Of a stretch of DNA of 64,000 nt, positions 8,548-15,762 are shown piece by piece (position 1 is the stretch's first letter; every line of letters begins with the position of its first letter). Origin of the DNA: Methanoculleus taiwanensis. GTDB taxonomy: Archaea; Halobacteriota; Methanomicrobia; Methanomicrobiales; Methanoculleaceae. The position numbers and the translations under genes were made by a program. The notes under the pieces are model-generated. The model was not told the origin of the DNA. It did not search any database and was given only the letters and a program-made list of their open reading frames with translations. The DNA lies in assembly GCF_004102725.1 (NCBI RefSeq), contig NZ_LHQS01000002.1, positions 301,984 through 365,983 on the forward strand, written 5' to 3'.

Positions 8548-9753
8548 ATGCCCGCACCTGACGCCTCCCTCGAAACCACCATTGGTTCGCTTACGCTCAA
8601 AAACCCGTTCCTGCTGGCCTCGGGTCCGCCGACTGCTTCGGGCGAACAGATCCGGCATGCGTTCCGGCTCGGCTGGGCGGGTGCGACCATCAAGACCATT
8701 GTCCCGGATACGATGGACATTCGGGATGTCTCGCCCCGCTTTGCGGCCTGGAAGGATGAGCATTCCGGGCTTCTCGGCTTTGAGAACATAGAACTTCTGA
8801 GCAAAAAGGATGAATCATACTGGACGGGGGAGATTGCCGCCATCAGGAAGGAGTACCCGGATCGGGTTCTGATTGCGAGCATCATGGCCTCACCCGATCC
8901 CGGAGAGTGGCGGGAACTTGCCTGCACGGTGCAGGATGCAGGGGCGGATGCGATCGAGCTGAATGTCTCCTGCCCCCACGGGATGCCGGAACGGGGGGTC
9001 GGTGCGGCCATCGGGCAGCATGCCGATCTCGTCGGCGAGGTGACCCGTGCCGTGCGGCAGGTCGCCACGGTTCCCCTGATCGTCAAGCTCACCCCCAACG
9101 TGACGGATATTGTGCCCATTGCGCAGGCCGCAATAGACGGCGGGGCCGATATCCTTTCGGCCATCAACACGGTCCAGTGCCTCATGGGCATCGACCTTGA
9201 GACGCTTGAACCCCGCCCCTCGGTTGCCGGGTCGAGCACCTACGGGGGATACTCGGGGCCTGCGGTAAAACCCATCGGGCTCCGGATGGTCTCGCAGATT
9301 GCCCGGGAGCTGCCGATCCCGCTCATCGGCATCGGTGGGATCTCCCGCTGGCAGGACGCTGCCGAGTATATAGCGGCCGGAGCATCGGCAGTTCAGGTCT
9401 GCACGGCGGTCATGTGGGGAGGAGCCGGTATCATCCGCGAGATGAATGCGGGTCTGTCGGGGTATCTTGCAGAGAAGCAGTTTGCGGGTGTCGGGGCACT
9501 CAGAGGCCGTGCCCTTTCCCGCATCGGAACCCATGCGTCCCTCTCCCGGGACGTGTTCCGCCGTGCGGCCGTGGAATGTCCTGAACGCTGCACGTCCTGT
9601 GGGCGCTGCGTGACGGCCTGCCGCGACGGCGGGTACCACGCCATCTCGATGGCTGACCGGCATGCCGTGGTCGATCGAGACCGGTGCGACGGGTGCGGCC
9701 TCTGCTCCCATGTCTGTCCCGAAGGCGTGATCGTCATGCTGCCCGGTTCGTGA
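8548..9753 (+). CDS. PreA-like dihydropyrimidine/dihydroorotate dehydrogenase family flavoprotein with ferredoxin domain
   Basis: A 401-residue protein. Residues 1-320 are an FMN-binding TIM barrel of the dihydroorotate dehydrogenase family (LKNPFLLASGPPT, IELNVSCPHG, VKLTPNVTDI, IGIGGISRWQDA). The C-terminal 60 residues hold two 4Fe-4S motifs, CTSCGRCVTAC and CDGCGLCSHVCPEG. This arrangement is that of PreA, the catalytic subunit of NAD-dependent dihydropyrimidine dehydrogenase. No PreT partner is nearby, so here it may take electrons from ferredoxin. The true substrate is unproven. Confidence 0.85.
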   Translation: MPAPDASLETTIGSLTLKNPFLLASGPPTASGEQIRHAFRLGWAGATIKTIVPDTMDIRDVSPRFAAWKDEHSGLLGFENIELLSKKDESYWTGEIAAIRKEYPDRVLIASIMASPDPGEWRELACTVQDAGADAIELNVSCPHGMPERGVGAAIGQHADLVGEVTRAVRQVATVPLIVKLTPNVTDIVPIAQAAIDGGADILSAINTVQCLMGIDLETLEPRPSVAGSSTYGGYSGPAVKPIGLRMVSQIARELPIPLIGIGGISRWQDAAEYIAAGASAVQVCTAVMWGGAGIIREMNAGLSGYLAEKQFAGVGALRGRALSRIGTHASLSRDVFRRAAVECPERCTSCGRCVTACRDGGYHAISMADRHAVVDRDRCDGCGLCSHVCPEGVIVMLPGS

Positions 9754-9779
9754 ACCGGTGCGCTTACCGCAGCGTCACT

Positions 9780-9852
9780 GTTGCAACGGCCTTCGAATAC
9801 ACCCTCTCTTTTATCCGGCGGCAAGGTGTTGCACAACGTGGTGCAACCAGCG
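9780..9852. repeat. Cluster of GTTGCA-type inverted repeats upstream of a small gene
   Basis: GTTGCAAC (9780-9787, palindromic) is followed by GTTGCAC (9828-9834) and its inverse GTGCAAC (9841-9847), six bases apart, ending just before the ATG at 9853. GGTGTTGCACAAC (9825-9837) recurs exactly at 10021-10033 inside the gene. The spacing next to the start codon suggests an operator, perhaps for the product of the gene itself. Confidence 0.45.
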
Positions 9853-10233
9853 ATGAGACTGCTGACACGTACAAAAGTGGGAAAGAAGGTTTCGAAACCC
9901 CGCATTGCCTACCCTATCGTGCGCCTCTCCAGGGAGTGCGCATACCTGATCGGAGAGCGCGTGAGCATCTATGAGACCGAACACCGTGGGCGCCGGGCAC
10001 TCCTTGTCGTGCAGGATACCGGTGTTGCACAACCTGGCGACGTCAGCGCCCGGATCTGCAGTGGGGAGCGACTTCGGGAGCTCGAACTGCGTGTTGAGAG
10101 ACTGGAGGAATGGACGGAGAATCAGAAAAGCGAGACCGATGGTGCATCGCCGGATGCGGCGACATTCGGATGGGCCTGTCCGGATTCGAACCGGAGATCT
10201 TCGCCGTGTAAGGGCGACGTCATGACCAGCTAG
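9853..10233 (+). CDS. Small basic protein, unknown function; 3' end antisense to tRNA-Val
   Basis: A 126-residue protein from the ATG at 9853 (the frame is open back to 9781). The first 55 residues (TRTKVGKKVSKPRIAYPIV, then LIGERVSIYETEHRGRRALLVV) are basic and strand-rich, somewhat like AbrB/SpoVT-type DNA-binding domains, and a short helix with LRELELRVERLEEW follows, a likely coiled coil. The last 20 codons run antisense through the tRNA gene, so that part of the product is probably not functional sequence. Function unknown; the inverted repeats before the start would fit an autoregulated DNA-binding protein. Confidence 0.5.
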   Translation: MRLLTRTKVGKKVSKPRIAYPIVRLSRECAYLIGERVSIYETEHRGRRALLVVQDTGVAQPGDVSARICSGERLRELELRVERLEEWTENQKSETDGASPDAATFGWACPDSNRRSSPCKGDVMTS

Positions 10234-10244
10234 ACCACAAGCCC
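10171..10244 (-). tRNA. tRNA-Val (anticodon TAC)
   Basis: On the minus strand a full cloverleaf can be drawn: acceptor stem GGGCTTG/CAGGCCC (one G-T pair), D arm with GGTCTAGCTGGTCATGAC, anticodon stem TCGCC/GGCGA with loop CTTACAC giving anticodon TAC, and T arm CTCCGGTTCGAATCCGGA. The discriminator is A and CCA is not encoded. A box A-like TTTAATAC lies about 30 bp upstream. There is no intron. The gene overlaps the end of the small protein gene on the opposite strand. Confidence 0.97.
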
Positions 10245-10271
10245 GACCAGCCTTAAAACGTGGGCGGCTAT

Positions 10272-10281
10272 TGTATTAAAT
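10272..10281 (-). promoter_or_regulatory. TATA box of tRNA-Val
   Basis: On the minus strand TTTAATACAA is centred about 32 bp upstream of the first base of the mature tRNA (10244), the normal distance for an archaeal TATA box driving a tRNA with a short leader. Confidence 0.5.
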
Positions 10282-10284
10282 CTG

Positions 10285-10712
10285 TTGTTCTCTTCCGGCG
10301 GGGGTACTCCTTTATCTTTCCGGATTCGGAGTGCCGGGAAAGGGGGTTCTGTGCATGGGGTGGCCGCGGCACGCTCTTCAATCCGCCTCCTCTGTGTGGC
10401 GCATCACTGCAGGCTTATACGGTTAAGCAACACTTACATACTCGATTTTCCTGCCCGATCCGCCGGAATTACCGCCCTCACAGAAGCTGCCAGACGGCCG
10501 ATCGAGGGGGAGCATTTCGCTCTATTTTCAGATCCGGGCGAAGTTCTCACTTTTACAGTGCGGTCACTTTTCACCCTCGAAACGAGCGAGAATAGCCCGA
10601 AATATTCGAGATTTTGGGTGTTCGTACCCTGGTGGAGGGTCGGCCTCTTCGCACCCAGGCCCTGATCGTACGTCTCCTGCCGGTAGGCAGATGCGATACT
10701 CCGTGAGTTATC
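10285..10712. other. Stretch without a recognised gene between tRNA-Val and mch
   Basis: About 430 bp with several open frames on the plus strand but no start with a ribosome binding site and no recognisable protein. I see no repeat or RNA structure worth naming. It lies upstream of the tRNA and downstream of mch, so it is at least partly a termination and promoter region. Confidence 0.4.
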
Positions 10713-10727
10713 CGGAAAAAAAGAGTT
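10713..10727 (-). terminator. Poly-T terminator after mch
   Basis: On the minus strand the mch stop codon is followed within six bases by a run of seven T (plus-strand A-run at 10715-10722), the usual archaeal transcription stop signal. Confidence 0.6.
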
Positions 10728-11675
10728 TCAGATGAAGCCGAAGGACTTCAGGGTCACGTCGGGGTTGACCGCACCGACGTGGTAGATCTTGCCCTCGGAG
10801 AGCTCGTTGATGACGACTTCGGCCGGGGAGAAGAGCGAGGTGTCGATCTGGTAGAAGTCGAAGTTGGCCTCCTTGAAGATCTCGTAGAACGGTTTTCCGT
10901 ATCCCTTGGACTTATTCGAGGGGATCTTTTCGAGGTACTCGGTGATCTCGGGGGCGTTCATCGTCAGGTAGATGCTGCCGTGGTAGATGGTGGCGTCGTT
11001 GGTGCTGCCCATCGCCTTCGTGCCGTCTTTCTTGACGGGCGCGATCGGGGCGTGCCCGATACCGGCGGTGATCTTCTTGGTGTCAAACCCGAGCTCGTTG
11101 AGCTTGTAGACCGCGGTCTCGACACAGCGCCCGGCGACCTGGACGGAGCCGACGATCGAGGCGGTGGGTGCGACGACGGCGCAGGTGTTCGCCACATCGA
11201 CGTTGCAGGCCTCAGCTATCTTCTCCATGACGCCGGCGTTTGGAAGGTGGTCGGACTCAAGGGCGATGACCGCGTAGTCGAACTCGTCCTCGTACTCGAT
11301 GACCTCGTAGGTGTGCTTCGGCTTGAGGGAGAGTGCCCGTGCCGGGCCGCTGCCCATGGCGAAGTACTTGTTGACGTTGACCGTCCAGCCGGCCTTCTGT
11401 GCGCCGAGGCAGGAGATCGCGGGAAAGTCGGTGCTGACCTCGACGAACGGGATCGGGAACTCCCTGATCTTGCCCATGGTGATATTGACCTCACCCAGGC
11501 CGCCCATACAGATCTCGGTGAATCGCCTGCCGGCAAGGTAGCCGCCGGGAGTGCTGACTCCACAGTCGACGATACGTGCCCCGTTGTCGAGTTCGTGGTA
11601 GACTGCGTTATATTCTTCAGCATATTCTGCTAATTCCTCGAATATGTCCAGTGCAAGTTCGTTTACGCTGAGCAT
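10728..11675 (-). CDS. mch: Methenyltetrahydromethanopterin cyclohydrolase
   Basis: A 315-residue cytoplasmic enzyme of the CO2-reduction branch of methanogenesis. It converts 5-formyl-H4MPT to methenyl-H4MPT and water. The sequence is typical throughout: GGYLAGRRFTEICMGGLGEV, VSTDFPAISCLGAQKAGW, YFAMGSGPARAL, and the C-terminal VGAVNPDVTLKSFGF. Length matches the family. I start at the ATG at 11675, which has GAGG about eight bases before it; an in-frame start 24 bases upstream is less likely. It is transcribed alone, with cdc6 behind it on the same strand. Confidence 0.97.
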   Translation of the reverse strand: MLSVNELALDIFEELAEYAEEYNAVYHELDNGARIVDCGVSTPGGYLAGRRFTEICMGGLGEVNITMGKIREFPIPFVEVSTDFPAISCLGAQKAGWTVNVNKYFAMGSGPARALSLKPKHTYEVIEYEDEFDYAVIALESDHLPNAGVMEKIAEACNVDVANTCAVVAPTASIVGSVQVAGRCVETAVYKLNELGFDTKKITAGIGHAPIAPVKKDGTKAMGSTNDATIYHGSIYLTMNAPEITEYLEKIPSNKSKGYGKPFYEIFKEANFDFYQIDTSLFSPAEVVINELSEGKIYHVGAVNPDVTLKSFGFI

Positions 11676-11738
11676 GTGGAAAACCTCATCAGAGTACAAG
11701 TGGCAGCTGAACAGATAAGATTTGCCAATTGTCTGCCG

Positions 11739-12863
11739 TCACTGCAGATACTCCAGCACGCGGTCGGGATCGTAGCGGAGACTGATCAGGCGCGTCCGCC
11801 CTCTCCCCTGCCGGTAATGGAGGTTTAACAGCCGCATCGCATCGAACTTCTTGACGATCTCGTAGAACTTGGTGTAGCCGAGCGGCATCGTCTCTTTGAC
11901 GTACCGGTAGACCTCTCCCGCCGTCATCTCCTTTTCCTCGCGGGACATCTCTGCGATCTTCCCGAGGAGCTGCTGCTCTTCGGCCTTCAGCGTCCGGAGC
12001 GAGTAGGCGAGGTGGAGGTACTTCGAGACCTCGTAGGCTCTGCAGATATCGTCCCGCTCGATTGCCCTCCGGGCTTCCTTCTCGGCATTCAGCGCCGCAC
12101 GCTTGATCAGGTCGATCCCGACCCGGAGATCGCCGCTCTTCATCGTCTGTTCGACGATGAGGTCGAGTTCCTCCGCGGGGAGCACACCCGGATAGAGACC
12201 CTGTGCGACCCGTTCTTCGAGGATCGTCCGGACCTCCTCGAGACTGTAGGGCGGGAAGTAGATCTCGGTCGGCTGGAAGACCGACGCCACACGGGCATCC
12301 ACCTCGGTGCGGAGGTCGACGCTCATGTCACTGATGATGGTGATGACGCCTATGCGCGTTCCGGGGTAGGCCTCGTGAGATCGGAGCAGTGCGTAGAGGA
12401 CGCGGTTGATTTCGTTCTCGTAGAGGAGGTAGTTGGCATCGTCGAGCGCTACGACGAGCACCTGCTCCTCTTTCTGGAGTATGCGGCCGATTGCGTCGAA
12501 GACCTGTTTGAAGGAGGTGCCGGATGCGGGGGGGAGGTGGCCGGAGAGTTTTTTGTAGATCTGGGAGAAGATGGCGAATTTGGTATTGTCTATCTGGCAG
12601 TTGACGTAGACCGGCACGAGTTTCTTCGTGGTCTCCTCGATCTCGGCAAAGATCTTCTTGATGCTGGTCGTCTTCCCCGTCCCGGGAAGGCCGCGGCAGA
12701 TGGTGTTGAGCGGCCGTGCACCCCGGAGCCCCGGTTTGACCTGAAACGCGAGTTCACGGAGCTGTGCCTCGCGGTGATTGAACTGCTCGGGGACGTGGTC
12801 GATCTCAAAGACCTCGGGGTCGCGAAAGAGCGTCTCGTCCCACATGAGCAGGTTCTTCTTCAT
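11739..12863 (-). CDS. cdc6: Orc1/Cdc6 replication initiator
   Basis: A 374-residue AAA+ ATPase that recognises origins and loads the MCM helicase. Walker A is GLPGTGKTTSIKK (about residues 59-71), Walker B LVVALDDANYLL with the Asp pair, sensor-type residues follow, and the C-terminal 90 residues form a winged helix (EVYRYVKETMPLGYTKFYEIVKKFDAMRLL). The start at 12863 has GAGGAATT seven bases before it. The gene shares its strand with a zinc-finger protein gene 74 bp upstream, so they may be cotranscribed. Archaeal cdc6 genes often lie beside an origin, but I see no clear set of origin boxes within the adjacent gaps. Confidence 0.95.
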   Translation of the reverse strand: MKKNLLMWDETLFRDPEVFEIDHVPEQFNHREAQLRELAFQVKPGLRGARPLNTICRGLPGTGKTTSIKKIFAEIEETTKKLVPVYVNCQIDNTKFAIFSQIYKKLSGHLPPASGTSFKQVFDAIGRILQKEEQVLVVALDDANYLLYENEINRVLYALLRSHEAYPGTRIGVITIISDMSVDLRTEVDARVASVFQPTEIYFPPYSLEEVRTILEERVAQGLYPGVLPAEELDLIVEQTMKSGDLRVGIDLIKRAALNAEKEARRAIERDDICRAYEVSKYLHLAYSLRTLKAEEQQLLGKIAEMSREEKEMTAGEVYRYVKETMPLGYTKFYEIVKKFDAMRLLNLHYRQGRGRTRLISLRYDPDRVLEYLQ

Positions 12864-12937
12864 TAGTAATTCCTCTCTACGTCGGAATATATAACCTCCA
12901 GCGTTTTTATTTCCGCACCACACCCGTCAGGTCTGCT

Positions 12938-13552
12938 TCACGGCTGTTCCATGCACTTCTTGCAGAGGGTCTTTCCGGTGAAGAGCTGGGCGAGCTTCGC
13001 CTGCGACTTCGTCACCGGTGCTCCGCAGGTCTCGCACGTTGCTTCAGCCTCTCCGCTTGCGGGCTTGTTCGCCGGTGCGGCAGGTTTTGCTACGGGTTCG
13101 GGCTCGGGCGCCGGCTTTTCCGGTGCCGGTTCTTCCTTCGGTGCCGGCGGTTTCAGGTGCACCGGCGGGTGGGGCTGCTCCGGTGCAGCGGGTATGGCCT
13201 CTTCGATGAGATCTGTCGGGCACTTCTCTGCGGCGACGGGCTGCCGGGTTTCGTCTGCCGGAGGTGCTGGTTTTGCCGCCGCCACGCCCGCCTTTTCGGT
13301 CGGCTTTTGAGCGGTCTTCCCTGCCGTAGGAGGCGTGACCCGGGTCGTGAGGACGCGGCGCCGGTAAGCATCGATCCGCTCAGCGGTAGCCGGATCGCCG
13401 CGGCCGAGGCGGGAGAGGATGCCGTCGAGGAAGGCGACCAGTTCGTCGGCGTCCTCCTGGGTCTTCACGTCCCCCTCGACCTCGAGGCGGAGATTTTCGT
13501 AGTTCTCGAGATTGATGGTTATGCCGATGGTGACTTCCTTCTTATCTGACAT
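12938..13552 (-). CDS. Proline-rich protein with C-terminal Cys4 zinc finger, next to cdc6
   Basis: A 204-residue protein in three parts. Residues 1-65 form a small alpha/beta domain (VTIGITINLENYENLRLEVEG, then a helix with ELVAFLDGILSRLGRG). Residues 70-165 are a low-complexity Pro/Ala/Lys linker, and residues 170-204 a Cys4 zinc finger (CETCGAPV and CKKCMEQP). I do not recognise a named family; the N-terminal domain recurs next to replication genes in related methanogens in my recollection, but that is not proven here. Its position 74 bp before cdc6 on the same strand hints at a role with DNA. The ATG at 13552 lies just after an AT-rich promoter-like stretch (TATATGCC). Confidence 0.7.
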   Translation of the reverse strand: MSDKKEVTIGITINLENYENLRLEVEGDVKTQEDADELVAFLDGILSRLGRGDPATAERIDAYRRRVLTTRVTPPTAGKTAQKPTEKAGVAAAKPAPPADETRQPVAAEKCPTDLIEEAIPAAPEQPHPPVHLKPPAPKEEPAPEKPAPEPEPVAKPAAPANKPASGEAEATCETCGAPVTKSQAKLAQLFTGKTLCKKCMEQP

Positions 13553-13765
13553 ATAACTCAATAAATATTGGATGGCATATATAACAAATCCTCCGCTCGC
13601 CACCGGCGGCCGCGTGTCCGCATTTTCCGGCCTTGCGCTGCCGGTGTGGTGACGGTGGTGGAAGGGTAGTAGCCGGCAGTGTGATCTCAACACTAATCTC
13701 TGATCCCGTGAAATACATCTATGAACGGTTGACCGCCGATCCCTTCCGTGGGGGCGGCGGCCTCG

Positions 13766-13830
13766 TGCGGCAGATGATGACAGTTACCCCCACTGATACA
13801 AGGATGATGATGCAGGGGACTGATGCCGCA
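13766..13830 (+). ncRNA. Box C/D guide sRNA (2'-O-methylation guide)
   Basis: All elements of an archaeal box C/D sRNA are present in order. Terminal stem TGCGGCA (13766-13772) pairs perfectly with TGCCGCA (13824-13830). Box C ATGATGA (13774-13780) and box D CTGA (13820-13823) form a standard K-turn with a three-base bulge GAT next to that stem. Guide 1 is CAGTTACCCCCA (13781-13792, 12 nt), followed by box D' CTGA (13793-13796), a four-base spacer, a slightly degenerate box C' AGGATGA (13801-13807), and guide 2 TGATGCAGGGGA (13808-13819, 12 nt). Both guides have the canonical 12 nt. L7Ae, Nop5 and fibrillarin would assemble on it. Guide 1 can pair over ten bases with GGGGGUAACU, which I recall from helix 69 of archaeal 23S rRNA. 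Guide 2 target is not identified. It lies alone in the gap between two minus-strand genes. Confidence 0.92.
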
Positions 13831-13977
13831 ATGTTCTGCCCACCACTGTCTGTTCTTCTACACTCATCTGTACTGCCGGATGGCAACATCTCTCCTCTCA
13901 TAAATGCCCCGGCTATCGCTTCTCTCTTGCACACAGCCCTGTCGGAGCCGAGGCGAAACACCCGGATGGTATCGGGA

Positions 13978-14799
13978 TTATAGGTCCGGTGATCCGGAGG
14001 CTACTCCAGCGCTATCCCGAGCACTGCAGGAGATCCCCATCCGAACCGACCGCTCCCCCTCATCCAGATCCGCCTGCTGTAGTCTCACCTCGCACCCGAG
14101 CCCCTCCGCCATCATGCACATGATCAGGCTGCAGACCGAGCAGGGGCAGAGGGCACAGGACTCCGGGGATGCTTCCCGACGGGAGATGCAGCCCGAGAAG
14201 AACCGGTAGTTCTGCAGGGTAACAGTGACCACATCACCCTCCCTCTGTACCTCCACCTGATCGGCGACCGAGAGAAGATCCTCGCAGACCTCCCGGACCG
14301 CCCCCGCCAGCAGAGCATACTCGGTGGGGAGGACGAGATTATTGTCACGCTTCAGGTCTTCGAGCATGGAGCCCGCCAGGGGCTCGATCAGAATCCCGCT
14401 GCCCCCGTTGCATAAAGCAGATCCGTCCGCACCTCCTGTGTACGACCCGGAGGAGCGTGCGGTCGGAATGAACTGCATGACTGCCCCGTCCTCGCTCTTC
14501 GGCGGCAGAAAGACCGCCGTCCCGCGCCCGCCCCGGTCATGGATGATCCCGCCGAGGGCGGCGATGCCCTGCAGGGAGAACTGGCCGGCGACCGTCGCTC
14601 GCACGGGGTCGTCTCCCCCGAGTGCGAAGAGAAACGCTCCGCCGATGAAGGTGGTCGTGCTCAGCATGAGAAGGAGCGAGTGCAGAGATCCCCATCGGTC
14701 GGTAAGCAGGGCTGCAAGGAGGAGCAGGACAGCAAAGCCGATGAGGAGGTATGCGCCGGTCCTGTAGTTTTTATACCCGTCCATCTTCATTCCGTTCAC
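13978..14799 (-). CDS. Membrane protein with Cys-rich cytoplasmic tail, unknown function
   Basis: A 273-residue protein with two transmembrane helices near the N-terminus (YLLIGFAVLLLLAALLT and LLLMLSTTTFIGGAFLFAL, about residues 18-60) followed by a soluble domain. In that domain the segment CALCPCSVCSLIMCMMAEGLGCEV holds many cysteines, suggestive of metal or cluster binding, though no family is recognised. A smaller membrane protein gene lies 34 bp upstream on the same strand, and the two are likely cotranscribed. Confidence 0.65.
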   Translation of the reverse strand: MNGMKMDGYKNYRTGAYLLIGFAVLLLLAALLTDRWGSLHSLLLMLSTTTFIGGAFLFALGGDDPVRATVAGQFSLQGIAALGGIIHDRGGRGTAVFLPPKSEDGAVMQFIPTARSSGSYTGGADGSALCNGGSGILIEPLAGSMLEDLKRDNNLVLPTEYALLAGAVREVCEDLLSVADQVEVQREGDVVTVTLQNYRFFSGCISRREASPESCALCPCSVCSLIMCMMAEGLGCEVRLQQADLDEGERSVRMGISCSARDSAGVASGSPDL

Positions 14800-14833
14800 C
14801 AGGAGTATCCACGGGATATGGAGAGAGTTCCTC

Positions 14834-15094
14834 TTACCAGCTGAGTATCTCCAGTATCCGGAGGCCGATAGCCAGGCTGAAGAGCACCACAGATATCCCT
14901 ACCATATAATAGAGGTTGCGCATGTACCGCGGCGTTGAAAACACCGGGTGGATCACGTAGACTATGATGAAGAACCCCACGAGTGCAACGGCCGTAAACA
15001 GTCTCAAATCCTCAATGCGGAGCATACTCATAAGACCAGCCACGGCAAGCATCCCGGCCGTCAGCGTGATCGCCGCAGCATCCTTTTTCTGCAT
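14834..15094 (-). CDS. Small three-helix membrane protein
   Basis: An 86-residue protein made of three hydrophobic helices (about residues 7-24, 32-48 and 61-80) with short charged links. No family recognised. First gene of a probable two-gene unit with the Cys-rich membrane protein downstream. Confidence 0.65.
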   Translation of the reverse strand: MQKKDAAAITLTAGMLAVAGLMSMLRIEDLRLFTAVALVGFFIIVYVIHPVFSTPRYMRNLYYMVGISVVLFSLAIGLRILEILSW

Positions 15095-15762
15095 CGGTGC
15101 ACCCCTATCGTGAGCTCGTGCATATTAAACCTGCGGAGACCCGGACGGATAGCGCGATAGATTGCAGGTTCTGGGGTGTCGTCGGAGGATCTGCGCCGGT
15201 TCTCTTAATCTCCCCCTGAACCTCATTTTCACTTTATTCAGGAAGTTTTGATCGGTTTCTTCTCCGAAAGCCCTGATCCTGAATCGGTGTGGCCGTCCTG
15301 GAATTTGCCCTGCCCTGCTATCATCCGGAATACAACGCCGTGCACATTCCCCTTCACCGTAAGGGTCTTGTACCATACGTGCCTGCTTGAAGTACGGATC
15401 GCTCCCCAGGATCGGAAAATTTGGGGCTTGATTCTCTCAATTCGGATTCCGCTGTCCGGAGAGTGTTACATTCCGGTTGATAGATTCTCTGATCTGGTGA
15501 GTACATTGGTGGCCGGGTGTGGAGGGTCATGGGCGATGATAAATGACATCGAAACCCTAAATCCTCCTAGATGCTGATTTGGGGATTGTAGGTGCAATCC
15601 TCCGGACTTCTGCGGAACGTGAAAGTATATATATCCGAGTATCCTCTGTCGCTCCATCCGGTACACCCATATCAATGCTCTTGGAAGAGTGGGTACGTGA
15701 GAAGGTCTGTGAGAGTCAGGGGGCATGGTGTACTTTGATTGTAGCGGCTGGGAGGTCAGACT
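15095..15762. other. Gene-poor stretch before the polysaccharide locus
   Basis: About 670 bp in which I support no gene. A plus-strand frame at 15248-15577 (109 codons, TTG start) has no ribosome binding site. The base composition shifts toward AT here, marking the left edge of the surface-polysaccharide locus. The end of the stretch contains a strong TATA-like sequence (see 15622-15636). Confidence 0.4.
15622..15636 (+). promoter_or_regulatory. TATA-box promoter of the GT2 gene
   Basis: AAAGTATATATATCC is a strong archaeal TATA box. Initiation about 25 bp downstream would leave a leader of about 100 nt before the ATG at 15763, which has GGAGGT seven bases before it. Confidence 0.55.

Noticed and set aside
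15540-15590. Box C-like ATGATAA with a later CTGA, possible second box C/D sRNA
   Set aside because: No D', C' or terminal stem, and the box C has a mismatch at a key position.
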